Shown: in pieces, positions 1 through 12,536 of the stretch
How positions within the stretch are numbered: position 1 is the first letter of the stretch
Layout: each line of letters begins with the position of its first letter
NCBI GenBank assembly: GCA_963281155.1
Contig: CAUJLY010000006.1
Span: 6,696,001 to 6,760,000 of the forward strand
DNA from: Rhabditophanes sp. KR3021
Lineage: Eukaryota; Nematoda; Chromadorea; Rhabditida; Alloionematidae
Direction: 5' to 3'
DNA length: 64,000 bases
Notes under the pieces: generated by a model
What the model saw: the letters and a program-made list of their open reading frames with translations, nothing else
What the model was told of the DNA's origin: nothing
Database searches by the model: none
Translations under genes and position numbers: made by a program

Positions 1-859
1 ATGATAATTTGGTCTAAACATAAATTACAATACTTATCTCAAAGTACGCAAAGAATAATAGTTTTATAAATTAAAATAATAAGACTAACTAATACCAATT
101 GACATTTTAATGTAAAGTGCAGAAATAAAATCATAAAATTAGTATTTGAAAACTAATTATTTTAATACTCTAAATATTTTGCCTCTTTTTTGAAAAGAGC
201 GAGTGAGCAATTGTTCATTAAAAGACATCAATGTAATAAATATCTTTTTTTGACTTAGACAACATATAATTGGAAAAGATGACAATGTATAAATAAAAGA
301 CCATTTTCCGTTAATTCTTCACTAATTAATATTATACAATTTGATATTGATATCAGCAAAGTTGTAAGAAAGCCAAATTTCTTAAAGATTAATAGCTGAT
401 TAAATAGTGTGTGTACTTCATTTCATTAATCAGAAAATGACAAAATATAATAGTCCCTACCACTTTTTGAGGACATCTTAATGACGAATCATTTTTTATT
501 CAAATAAGCTTGATTTGTTAATTATTTATTAAATTGTGTTTTATGTTTAAAATAATGAATCATCAGTAAGAAATGCTGTGTTTATTTATATTTTTTAATC
601 CAATTACGTATTTACTTTTATTTGATAATACATAATATTGGAATTGCACAAATAAATATATTTTAATATGCTAATATTGTTTAAATTAGTTAACAGTAAT
701 AACCAAGGATCTTTCCTTTTAATAATTGCAAATCTTTGAAGTATAATTTCTTGGTAGGGTTATTAAAAATTAGTTAATATAGTTGATAGTTGACTTTGGT
801 GTGGAACGATAAATAAACTAATCAAGACAATAAAATTGACTTACTAAAGTATTCTCATT
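1..859. other. Gene-free AT-rich stretch
   Basis: No coding exon, RNA gene or repeat could be supported here on either strand. The sequence is uniformly AT-rich. The left neighbour lies outside the window. Confidence 0.5.
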
Positions 860-1202
860 ATGTCCAAGAGGCAAAGGAACTATAAAATTATTATTACTTT
901 TTTAGTTCTTTTAATCATCATATGTCATACCTTAACGATCGATGAGAATATGATTGATAAGGAAAATAATAGGTTCATTTTAAGAGTAAAAATGTACTAC
1001 TACCTAATTTTTATTAAGAATGTAAAGTGCTATCAGTCTTACCTATTCGAAGTATGATCAAAAAAGCCTTCTATATTTGTATGCTAAGCATATTATAATT
1101 TTTTTGTCGGTACAATTTATTAATATGGGTGAATTGATTATGAAGAGTATATATTAATTTTAGGTAATTGTTGTGGCTATTTCAAACTACATTACTAGAT
1201 AA
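860..1202 (+). CDS. Possible small secreted peptide gene
   Basis: The frame opens with a real ATG, MSKRQRNYK, followed by a strongly hydrophobic run (IIITFLVLLIIICHT) that looks like a signal peptide. It can be read as two exons: 860-985, a donor GTAAAA, an acceptor TTTTAG ending at 1163, and a terminal exon 1164-1202 ending in TAA. This would give about 54 residues with a short mature part starting near IDENMIDKENNR. Without splicing the frame runs to 1057. There is no recognisable family and the splice model is a guess, so this may be a chance ORF. It lies only about 100 bp upstream of the pseudokinase gene on the same strand. Confidence 0.25.
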
Positions 1203-1304
1203 GTCAGTTGACAATTTTCTTGGGTGCTGATAATCTGCAAGGAGAAATTTTTGCTTAATAATAATATTCACAATTCTAATCTAAATCAAAAAACATATAT
1301 CATA

Positions 1305-3505
1305 ATGGCTGCAGACAGAAGACGAAGTATTATTCATACTGAACTAAATGATTTAGAAGAAGGAGATGAGCAAGAATATAGCGATCATGGAAGTATTGGA
1401 AAGCTTAATTCATTTAATCACCACTTAAAACCCAATCAATCTTTTAATCATTATGGAGAACGAAAGACCAGTGTATTTATGGTTCCTACAATAGCCGTAA
1501 TTGACGAGATTTCACAAAGTACTTCAAGTAGAAATAGTTCCTTTGGAATAACTGAAATTGATGAGGAGCAAAAAGAAGGAACAGTAGTTCCAAAAATCTT
1601 CCAAAACAACGTCTCCATATCTATGGAAGAATTTAAGAACATAATGGAAATTAGTAAGTTTAATCCCCTTTTAATGATAAGACGTTCTTATTAATATTAT
1701 CTATTTTAAGAACAACTGCAAAATAAAGCCAAAAGATGTGGGTTTGTATTTAAATGCTTAGAAAGATCAGAAATGATTGAGATGGCAGTAACCAGGTTAA
1801 AACTTGAGAATCTAGATTCCTGGTTACAGAACAAAGATTTAATACAAAAACAAACAAAGTTTTTGGTAGAAGAATTTGAACATTTCTGTCAGCTTAGAAA
1901 TGTCCGTATCATTCGTTATTTCGGGTATTTTCTAGACGATGCTCGTTTTTACATGTATAGAGAATATTTACCCGCGGGGTCAGTGGCTGACAAACTGGCA
2001 TCTGGGCCATTGTCTGAAGAATTTTCAACAAAAATACTGCGTCAAACGGCTGAAGCTTTGAATTACTTGCATAATTTAACGCCTTCTATAGCTCACAAAA
2101 ATTTAAGAGTATCAAATATATTGTTAACTCTGAGTGAAGACATCAAATTATCAGACATTGGCCCTTCTCTGCAAGTTAATCAAGCTGACGAGTACGAAGA
2201 AGGCGAATCTGACACTACATGTCCTCATTATAGAACTTTATTACTCAGTACAGCTCCTGAACAAATGAATTTTGTAAATGAACCACATATGTTTAAACCA
2301 TCTAATGACATCTGGAGTTTGGGCTGTATATTTGTCCAAATGCTAACAAATGATTTACCTTACGAAAGTAAGTTTCAGAATTACCGCAATGATAAACTAT
2401 TCAAAGAACTGTTTGACAATCGAACATTAAATACTGGTGATAGACTTGACTACAAAGCAGAATCATTAGCTCCAAAAGCAACTTTTGATTCAAAGAACTT
2501 AATTGACTGTATTTTAAAATGGAGCGACGATGAAAGGCCAACGGCTGAAGACATTTTAAAATACGAGCAAATTCAGGTTAATGAACGTCTTTTCGAAGTA
2601 CATCAACTCACAATGGGAGCCAAAAAAAGAAGAGGCACAGAAATTTATGTAGATGACTATGGTTCCGAGGAGCAAGATATATATGGAGAAAAAACTCCTA
2701 AAATTTACAAGAGAGACGGAAGTAAAGAAAAAGTATATTCTGAACTGTTAGCAAGGTTTGTCCCCGTTGAAGATGATGAAAATGAAATACTTTTGAATGG
2801 AAGTAATCCTCGATCTGACTATAATTTAAGGTCCCTAAAACAATTTAAAGAAGTATCCGATGAAAAATATATATTTAATTATTTCAAAGGAAGAATAGTA
2901 ATATTTCTTAGATTTTTTGTCAAATGGAGTTTGCTTGTTCTAATGACGGCAGCTTCTCTTTTCGCTTTTGCCTCTGCTGTCTTTGTCGCTATTTATATTA
3001 TTTATAAGATGATTAATTTGGTCTGCCAATGTCGCTTAAACGAGGGGTTTATTGTTTTGATTGCATTGATTTTGCTTCCTATCATGATATTGTTAGGGAC
3101 ATTATGTTGCAACAATGCCTGTCAAAAATATCAAGCAGCCGAAGAGAATGGAAAACTTAAAAAATCAAAGTAAGTTTAATTAGTTAAAGTTGTAATGGAA
3201 TATGTTGATCTAATTAGTGAATGACGAATTTATTTCGTGATCTAAGTAAACGTGTATTGTTGCGATATCCTTTTTATTATAAATTAATTAGACTATAAAC
3301 TATAATTATTCTCCCTATGTTTAGACTCTATTATTCTCAGCCAGAAAAAGATGTAAAATTGTGTGGCATAATTGCAGTTGTTGGATCAAAACATCACCAC
3401 AAGTCAATGGCAGATAAAAAAAGTAAAAAAGATGAAGGAGATTTAACAGCCCCAATGCATCTCGATAAGGGAAAAATTGTTAACGATATTGCAAAATTGG
3501 CTTAA
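1305..3505 (+). CDS. Membrane-tethered STE/MEKK-like pseudokinase
   Basis: Start ATG 1305 (MAADRRRS). Exon 1 is 1305-1653 and exon 2 starts at 1711. Ending at TAA 3173 gives 603 aa. A consensus donor GTAAGT lies exactly at that stop (3170), and an in-frame acceptor before 3325 would add a 59-residue Lys-rich tail ending at 3505 (662 aa). The kinase fold runs over residues about 117-420: EYLPAGSVADKL resembles the MEKK hinge region, and APEQ and NDIWSLGC match the APE and DxWSxG motifs. No glycine loop is visible; the beta3 lysine is Thr (MAVTRL); the catalytic HRD is HKN at about residue 247; DFG is DIG. Phosphotransfer is therefore unlikely. After an acidic linker come two hydrophobic spans (about residues 505-550 and 560-587) with a Cys-rich loop. 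The pseudokinase domain presumably faces the cytosol as a scaffold; that is inference. Confidence 0.85.
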
Positions 3506-4871
3506 TTTAATAAATTATCCATCTATATATTCCAATTGTTATGTTTGTAATTGATTGTTTGAATATTGAAAGTGTTCATTCCAAATAACTGCAAAAGTAT
3601 TGTTTATAAATAATCCTGATTACGACGACCCTTCCAAATTTATAACCAATATTTTTTAATACGACTTTCAGTAACTAGGAGCGTAAAGATCACATGCATT
3701 CACATTTCTATTATACAAATTTATACACAAAGTTATGAAGTTTTTATATTTGCCTTTACATTCATGACAATTATTAAATATAATTTTTTAACGCACTTTC
3801 CACCATCTAGGATCTTAAAAAGTATAGTAGATAACGATCTTTACATTTACTAAATTTTATTTTATTCTATCGAACAAACCTATTCTTTCAACATCGTCTA
3901 TTCCCTGTTTCAGTTAAACACAGTTGTATATAAATGAACAATAAACATCATCAATCTGCCATTTTCTTATTGTCAATACATTTAAAAACAGTAAAATATA
4001 ACTTATCTTAAAGCCATTGAACATTTAATGTAATTTGGAATTTAACATATTAGCTTTAACTTACAAAAATACTTTTTAAGTCATTTCAATCAACGACATA
4101 TGCCTTATCGTTTTACATAAATGAAAAGATCATTTTTTGAATTTAAATACTATACATCAAATCACATTTTTCCTTACAATCTACAAAAAGATTTGATTTT
4201 GTTTAGTATCAATTTTGTGACTATTCTATATCTTGAAATTAGAAACTAATATTAATATTGCAAAAAGTACTTGTCCTTAACTATAATACTACCAGGAATT
4301 TAGTTTTTAATGATAAGGTAATTATATGTATTGTTTGATTTTATGATCCTTTTAAATATTTTATACTAGATCGAAACTGTATGTTTGCATGTCATCAAAT
4401 CAAATGTTATGCCTAACAATTTTTGTTTTCGTCTAATGCCCAATGATTATATTTATAACTGATCGGTATCGTTTCTTAGAAAAATGTCATTATTTCGTGC
4501 TTAACTGTAAACTTCCTTTGATTCGTATATTTATTATACTGACATGTAACATTTCAAATGTCTTCATGAGACATCAATAAAATGTTCTTGTATACTTTAT
4601 GGTAACTCTCTTTTCTTGTCTGTTTTAATTTAATTGCAAGATAGTTGATGTCTCCTAGGCCTGAATTTTGGGCTATATATTGGAAAATCGTCACTAGTAA
4701 TTGCCACAAACAATAAAGTTGAGTGGCCAAATATTAAAGATAAAGTTTCTAATCTTTTATTAATCATTTTGATATTTATTTGCATCCATTACTATTTTTA
4801 CCGATTTCACTGCCACTTTTTCTAATTTATTCCTTTTTGACATTATACTTTTATCTTAGGCTACGACTATC
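3506..4871. other. Spacer and likely 3' UTR of the pseudokinase gene
   Basis: An AATAAA follows the distal stop at about 3509. The rest is AT-rich with no supportable exon. Just before the desaturase start, TTATCTTAG ending near 4860 looks like a splice or trans-splice acceptor. Confidence 0.45.
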
Positions 4872-6001
4872 ATGGGTGCAACTGTTACGAAATCCAAATT
4901 TGATTGGTCATATACCGAGGAGCCACATGCAACGAGAAGAAAAGAAATTCTTGAAAAACATCCTGAAATTAAGGAGCACTTCGGTATAGATCAAAGCTTT
5001 AAGTATGTAGTTATAGCTCAAGTTTTATTACAAATTTTATTAGCATATTTATTAAAAGATTCAGATTGGTTCTTAATTTGCCTTCAGGCTTATATTATCA
5101 GTGGTACCATCAATCATTCCCTAACTTTAGCAGTTCATGAAATTTCACATAATATGGCTTTTGGCTGTGGTAGGCCATTAGCGGTAAGTTTATTTGCCAA
5201 AGATATATTAATAAATTCTTTTAGAATCGTTTCTTTGGATTTATTGCTAATTTACCAATGGGAGTTCCAATGTCTATTTCGTTCAAAAAATATCACTTAG
5301 AACACCATAGAAACTTGGGAGAACATTTAATTGATACAGATATACCGACTGAATTTGAAGCTAAATTCTTTACAAATACACTCGGAAAATTAGTATGGAT
5401 GTTTTTACAACCTTTATTTTATGCATTGCGGCCTTTTGCAATTTACCAAAAATCCGTGACCGATTTCGAAATTTTGAATTTATTGGTACAATTGGTATTT
5501 GATTTTTTTGTGATTTATTATTGGGGGTTCAAGTCATTCATATTTTTGTTTGGTGGATTTTTTGTTGGCTTGGGAATCCACCCATTGGCTGGACACTATA
5601 TTAGTGACCATTATGTCTTTACACCTGGACAAGAAACATATTCATACTACGGAATCATCAACAAAGTTACCTATAACGTAGGACATCACGTTGAACATCA
5701 CGACTTTCCATTTGTTTGTGGAGCCAATTTACCTAAAATTCGTACCATTGCACCAGAATTTTATGAAAACCTCACTTCGCATGACAGTTGGTTAAAAGTA
5801 ATTTATGATTTTGTTTTCGACCCAAACATGTCTCTCAAGTCCCGCATTAAGAGAAAAGTTGCAAATCCGGATGAATTTCATTTTTATGGTGTTGGCTCAC
5901 ACGGCTCCTCTGAAGTTTATATATTTTTTGAAAAAATCTTTGCTAAAGTCACGAACCTTTTGTCTTCTGAAGGGGTAGCTTACAAATCAAAATCCTTATA
6001 A
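4872..6001 (+). CDS. DEGS1: Sphingolipid delta4-desaturase (dihydroceramide desaturase)
   Basis: This ER membrane enzyme introduces the delta4 double bond of dihydroceramide to make ceramide, using a di-iron centre. Exons are 4872-5183 and 5225-6001, joined in frame to give 362 aa. The N-terminus MGATVTK fits an N-myristoylation signal, as in animal DEGS, and is followed by the family signature [16 protein letters not shown]. All three histidine boxes are present: HEISH, HLEHH and HVEHH. The stretches [15 protein letters not shown] and [11 protein letters not shown] are near-identical to the animal consensus. Relative to the human protein there are some 35 extra C-terminal residues ending in AYKSKSL. 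The start is fixed by the myristoylation motif. A sphingosine kinase lies about 13 kb downstream. Confidence 0.97.
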
Positions 6002-9000
6002 TTTCAATTACAAATGAGATACTATAGTCTTATTCTTCTTTAAATTTGCCAAAATAACCAAGTACCTTTGCAGGGCTGGATCCGCTATAATATATTTTTA
6101 ATTGTTACTATATGAAGTTATTTTATATAATGTTTTAAAGGAATTTCATTCTATAATTTATTTCTGATGCTTTGTGTGATTGCTGTTGTTAATTATTTAT
6201 TAGGACCAGTGTTCTTAATGCCATCGGCAGTTGAAATTGGTTACATCAATCAAATGAAAGTGCAAATTAAGATCGAAAACATTACTAAACACCTAAATAA
6301 GAAAACAAGTAAAACATACATACTCTGCTATGGAAATTTATTCTTTTAAAGTTTTGTTTTATTAAATTTTTTTTACAAGTATAAAGAATTAAAAATAATA
6401 CCCAAATTCGATTAAAAAATTATATCCCAGTTGTTGCCAATTTTCACTTAAATAAGCTCCACCAATTGAAACAATTAGCATGATATTGTAATAAAATTAT
6501 GTTATTTTTGAACTCTGATCTTGAGGAAGTAAGCTTGCTACATAAAAATAATATTTTTTATTAATAAATTGCCGAGCTATAAGATTGTGAATAAATGGTT
6601 AATAGATTGTAACAGATGTGTATATCTCATAAAGGATTCATATATTTTTATGGAACACAATTACACACTTATTCAGTCTGCATAAATTACAAAATATTAT
6701 TTTTTTTAAATCTCTTAATTGTAAAATGTGAGTTAAAGTTGTATTGTCAACTAATTTTGTAAAAGCTAATTTCCTTATATTCATTAGTTTTTTTAATTTC
6801 ACTGTTTTATAATTGTATCTTCCTTTGTTTGATAGCTTTTATGGTATTAGATAAAGACGCTGTAAGTGTGAGATCCCATCATTTATACATATACTATGTA
6901 TCCACATCCATTACTTTGCCTTTTGATACAAAAGTGTGATGAGGAATTGTTTATTATGTGTTATGATTATTATTTATTAGTGTATATTTATAATGCACCA
7001 TAAATTTTTAATGTAAAGACGTTTCTAAAGCTTAGCTATATTTTCTTATTTTAATACCGCCTTTGTACCCTTTTAATTACACAAATAACTAACAATATGT
7101 TTTTTCCTTTTCGTCTTAGGCCCACAAATAACATTATTTAACTTTAAAAAAATTAATTTAAAACAGCAACTTGAATTTTTCTAATGAAAATCTAATTATC
7201 TATCTTTGGCATTGGCGTGATGGAAGCTATCACAATGAATGCGACAACTAGTATATCATTAGATAAGATGCCTTCAATCATAGTAGTGCCTTAATTGAGA
7301 ACATCTTTTTCACTTTTAGATCTCAATTCTTGCTGGATTCCAAAATTATTGCTTATTTTTGTATCATATTCAATATTATAATCATGCAGTATCGGAATTT
7401 GTTATCCTAAATTTTTTTAAGCTGTCTACAAATTTGTTTACTACATCAATTTTAAATTTGTACACTAATGTTGAATACATTGAAAGTACCTTCTTTGTAC
7501 ACAATTATGTTACATACCTTATTATTATCTCCATCACTTTCAAAGGCCAAAAAAGCATTTGAAGATGTAATCATTAAGTAATAAAAACGTTCTTTTCCTT
7601 TTAACAATACTTGATATTCTCAAGATGAATTTTATAGTAATCCACTTCACTAACAACCTATTTGCCAACCATTAAATCTTACCATTTGAAAATGTCTTAA
7701 AACAGGGACAATTTCGTACTCTTTATAACAGTATGAATTCTTCAACTGATTTAAAAATATATACTTATTTTGATGCAATTGTATAAAAACATAATTTGAT
7801 TCTAAAGTATAATGTTAATTTGATTTTATATATACTATAAATGATCTATACAATAATGCCATTATTTTAAAATATTTGTAATTTAAGTTCTGTATTTTTC
7901 AACAACTCAATTTCGGCAAAGCATATGCCATCACGAATTCTATATTCATTTCAAATAAAAATACTTATTGTTTTGTTTAGTGTAAGATAATGATTATTGT
8001 ATGAACATGAGTAAAGTCATTTTGTGTAATTAAAATAAATTGGAAACAATAAAAATGATCAGATAGTCGTAAGGTGGCGAAAATATGATTTTAAGCACTT
8101 ATTTTCGGACTTCATAAAACTACATCACAAACCAAAAAACATCCTTCTTAATTATTTTTCTTAATCCGGGAAGTGTCATCTGTTGTGTTTTGCCAACAAT
8201 TTTGTGAATCATGTAAACTTTATTAATCACAAAAATTCTTTTTCTATCGTTTTTACTGACACGTTTTTTAACTTGCTTTGTTGGCAACTTAAACGCCCTC
8301 ATCGAGTTTACTTATTTTTAAAGTTTATTCCAGGAACTTCCAGTAAACATATGATTTGTTAATATTTTATATGTCTTGTTTTCCTATTATTTTGCTGTGA
8401 TTATGATGATGGAAAAGATGTATCAACTTTAGCTTAGAAAAATGCTAATTAAATATGTGATAAAGCTAATTTAAATTCATATTATGACTTTTGTTCACCA
8501 CTCCGCTCGGTAATTTATAGTTTTAACGAGTATATGCAAATGTTTTGTCTCATCATTATCTCTAATAAATAAGCAACCTCATAATCAGCTGGATATATTT
8601 ATAATGTTAACTTAGAACGAATATAAAAATAAATACATAACATTCCTATTAAATATATACTACCTTTTTTATACAATCAAAACCAATGGCAAAGATATGT
8701 AGTAAGTATAAAACAATATTTTTTTATTGTTGTATAATATTACCATCATTATTTCAAAGTTTATATATCTTTTAAAGCAAAAGTCACTTGATATATTATA
8801 TAATGTATTGAAGGGAAAAAATAAACATTGTGATGCATTATAAAGCTTAACATGGATGATTAATTTTTATTATATTCGCAAATAATAGTGTGAATTGTGC
8901 GAAGTTACATTTGATAGACACTACGGTTTAATTAAAAGAAATTACATTTTTTAGATTTAATCAACAACCATATTATTGTCTTGGTAACATAAACGACAAA

Positions 9001-9926
9001 TTGAAGTAATATAATGTTTTCTTGTCAAAAGAAGGGAGGGAAATGGTGTTTGGAACGAATTGATAAATGGTTATGCCGGATCAGTAGTATATCTGAGGTT
9101 GTAGCAGTGTGAGACATTTGTTTTATATAAAACATATATGACGAAGTTTTAGTAAAATACAATCACCACTTCCCCCTGCACCTTAACTTCATATCCATTT
9201 CTTTTCATCTTCTTCAGTGATAGTCGTGATTAAAGCACAAAATTTGATAAAATCTTAGAAGGCAAAAATTAAATGATTAACGTTTGATAAAATGTTTAGG
9301 GCATTTAAAAATTGTCGTTATCTATTATATCTAATTATCCTACTTCTTAAACATCAAAGATTTTTTAAATAACGTATAATTCAAGAACACATTTATGAAT
9401 CCCAAAGTTGAGAATGTTTTTAGTTATTTAAAAGTAACTTGATGATTAAACTTAAACATTTATTGAACTCAACTTGTTTGAAGGACCTATTGTCATGAAT
9501 ATATCACACTTTTAAGAATAAATTCTCCTTATTCTCCGCATTTACGCATTCCAGATACATATGTTAGCTGTCCCCGTATTATATTCATTAAGTAGTCTTG
9601 AAGTATATATTATAATATGGTTTATGAATGCCTAAACTAGTAATCCATTAAACGTAACTTATGAACGTGTGGTTACTTTTGATAAATTGTTTTTTGTTAG
9701 TTGTTTATACAAGTTTAGAAAAAGTTTCCATGTCAAATTAAATTAGCTAAAATTTAAAACTTTTGACGGTCTATTGAATTGCTTTCGGAAATAAATAAAT
9801 TTATAGTTATGAATGAAACATGCGTGTTTTAATGTTAACCATTGTCATTTTTAATTATAGGTTATTATTTTATCATTGTAGCAGTTTCTTTATTTCTCAT
9901 TGGATTTCCAAGTTTCTAAATGTGTA
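6002..9926. other. Long AT-rich spacer without supported genes
   Basis: Only short ORFs without family resemblance occur (for example 6167-6349, 7359-7562 and 8120-8302 on the minus strand). No RNA gene or repeat could be supported. TTTTTAATTATAG ending at 9860 could be the acceptor of a 5' UTR intron for GPCR A. Confidence 0.45.
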
Positions 9927-11236
9927 ATGTTGAATTCAAATAATACCTTATATTTCGGAGATGCTATCATAGATCAAGTGAACTTTGAAACGGTTACCCC
10001 AAACAGTCCCATCAATGCAACTGTAGGTGAAAATGTTAGAATTTGTGAATGCAATATATCAACCGAAACGTTGACTCATTTCCAGAAAGCTTTGATCTTA
10101 ATTGTCTTGCCGTTGATATCATGCACTGGCATACTTGACAATATGTCTAATATTACCATTTATTTCCGATACAAAGATAGTGCTTCAAGATATCTGGCTT
10201 TCTTGAGTGTTAGTGATTTTTGTAAGTGTAATTTTAACAAATCCAATGACTTGTTTTTAGGTGTTTGCACGATGGGCATCCTAGTAATGTTTTCAGACAC
10301 ATTGCGTTCGTATAATTATGCAATTGACCAGCTTTTCACCATTTTATTGCCCTATTTATCGCCACTCTCATCAATCTTTCAAATGTTTTCTGTATACATC
10401 ACTGTTTTTGCTGCTTGCGATTGCTTTGCTTCCGTATCAAGGTAATGCACTTATTGTTTTAGCAATTAATACAAATATATTTAGAAACTTTTCCCAAATG
10501 AAAGGTTGGTATTGCAAGACTGAAGTTGCCAATAGGATAGTATTTTACATTTTTATATTTGTTATCTCATATAACATCATTACTTTCAAAGAATTGGAGG
10601 CTATTGTCTGTTTTCATCCTCAATATCAACATGATGTTTATGAATTATGTCCAACAGCGTTGAGAATTAATGAAGATTATACAACAATTTACAGGGGATA
10701 TATGTACGCTCTAATTTATGCGTTTTTACCTTTTGTTCTTTTATGTATGCTAACATTTGGTATTCTTTTTTCTATTAATCAAAAGAAGGCTCCAACCTGC
10801 AATACAGTTATTGCCAATACTAAAAGTATTAATTTTTGTACGACTGAAACAGGAAACTTCCAATCTAAGAATGAAGAGAACGATGAAAACGGAAGTGCCC
10901 CAATTGTTCTTATAATGGTAGTAGCTCTATTTTTACTTTGCAATATAATTCCCTTAGCAGCTAATATTTGTGAATTAATGCCAGGGTAAGATTATACGAT
11001 ATTTTATTTTTACCTTATTTAATTCTAGTTTATTAGAAGAAAGCCAAATGCATCTTATGGGAGATATTGGTAATATTTTAGTAATTTTTAATGCAACTGC
11101 AAATTTCTTTATCTATCTTCGCTTTTCTTCAGCATACGCGAAAGATTTTAAATATTTGATGTGCAATAGTACGGTTATCAGCAAATGTCAAACTCAAAGC
11201 AATAATAAGTTTTGTCTGGAAACTGAAAATGTTTAA
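9927..11236 (+). CDS. FMRFamide-receptor-like class A GPCR (copy A)
   Basis: Four exons (9927-10221, 10261-10441, 10485-10985, 11029-11236) give 394 aa. The first intron is only 39 bp, a multiple of three without a stop, so it reads through. The start is the first ATG in frame (MLNSNN). The N-terminus has glycosylation sites and a CEC motif before TM1. TM6 carries FLLCNIIPLAANICE and TM7 carries FNATANFFIY, the pattern of FMRFamide-type receptors in place of CWxP and NPxxY. The DRY motif at the end of TM3 is DCF. ECL2 reads CPTALRINEDYTTIY, closely matched in copy B at 26 kb. It is a plasma-membrane peptide receptor; the ligand cannot be told from sequence. Confidence 0.88.
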
Positions 11237-11430
11237 TTATATTGAAAACAGGTGGCTTGAAGTGATGATTTTTGCAAAGTTTCTTTGTGTATTTTGTAAG
11301 CAGCTAGAAAATGCTTTACAGCTTTTCAATTTTGAATACATTTATTTAATGATTAATTTTAAAAAGCAAAAATATTTTATTATCAAATTTAAGATTTGTC
11401 TCAGAAATGTTTCTTTTAATTAAACAATAT

Positions 11431-12536
11431 TTATACAGATGAAAGATCCGTAAAATATAAGCCGGATAGACGATGTATTTGATATTGCTTTTTAGTATGT
11501 TTGCGATATAAATCTTGTTCTGCCAAAGGATCTACATTAATACTGTTAACTCGCAATGTTTTCATTATTCCTCTCATTTTATATCTTTCATATGTTTTGG
11601 CATCTCGTTTTGACATGTAAACTATTGTCGAAAGTAAAGCCGCTGCTTCAGTACACATGAATCCAATCTAAAATAAAGCAGTATAAATATTTATCTTTTT
11701 ATTGTTCTGTCCATTACCTTAAGTGAAATGAATGAAATTCCGTAATGGTAGTAAAAAAGAGGGTCATCCATTTCTGCTGGTGGATATACTTTATCTCCGA
11801 TTTCCTTCGTTGCGGATGACATGAACACGATAATGCAAGTAAATGTTGATATGCCTACAATAGTGTCGAATGAAAAATAATTATTTATTAAAAGAATGAA
11901 TCAAATTACCTGCAAAAATATGTAACAGAGTTGATATGAACAAACTTCTATAGGGTCTTTTTCTTAGACAACAAATTATTATAGTTAAAAAAGCTCCTAT
12001 GCTAAAAACTACTCCGCAAATCATAAATATGATAGCTTTCCTTCCGGACACTAAAAGAAAATTTCGTGACCAGATTAATTAAAAAATGTATAAATAAATT
12101 ACATTCAATGGCTGTAGTGACATCAGCGGCATCATCTTCCGTTGAAATAAAATCGACGTCATTGCAATGATATTCAGTAGTAGCTAAATATTATTAACAA
12201 GTTATTACTAAATATTAGGGTAAAAACATACGATCCAACCAACAAACTCTCCAAGGTCCTAAAGTAGCATTCTTGAAATACCGATTTAAGTCCAAACCGT
12301 CTTCATGAGGATCAGTATTGTTTGGGAAAACATAATATTTAAGAACTTCAGAAGTCGTCAACCAGTTGTTTGTTGATGAGGCTTAAATGATAGTAATAAT
12401 ATATTGCCGTAAAATACTTACCATAAATTTGTAAAGAACATCCAAAAAAAGACAAAATTAAAGAAACTTTCAATAATTTAGCTTTATTTACAGCAGATAT
12501 TTTTATTAGTTGATGCTGAACAACAGGATAAATCAT
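11431..12536 (-). CDS. Claudin-fold, calcium channel gamma/TARP-like protein
   Basis: Six exons joined by five short introns give about 265 aa with four membrane spans: residues about 20-38, then three after a long extracellular loop. That loop holds GPWRVCW, matching the GLW...C signature of the claudin/CACNG family, and a second Cys (EYHCND). TM2 is AIIFMICGVVFSIGAF, TM3 is LLHIFAGISTFTCIIVF, and TM4 (YGISFISLKIGFMCTEAAAL) resembles the stargazin fourth span with its EAA/EMVG turn. The best family guess is the stargazin/STG group, auxiliary subunits of calcium channels or glutamate receptors; a divergent claudin is the alternative. The start is ATG 12536, since the upstream frame has no ATG. 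It converges on GPCR A with under 200 bp between stop codons. Confidence 0.75.

Noticed and set aside
6167..6349. Short plus-strand ORF after the desaturase
   Set aside because: No motif; lies in the 3' region of the desaturase.
11229..11423. Plus-strand ORF after GPCR A
   Set aside because: Starts within the GPCR A coding end and lies in its 3' UTR.
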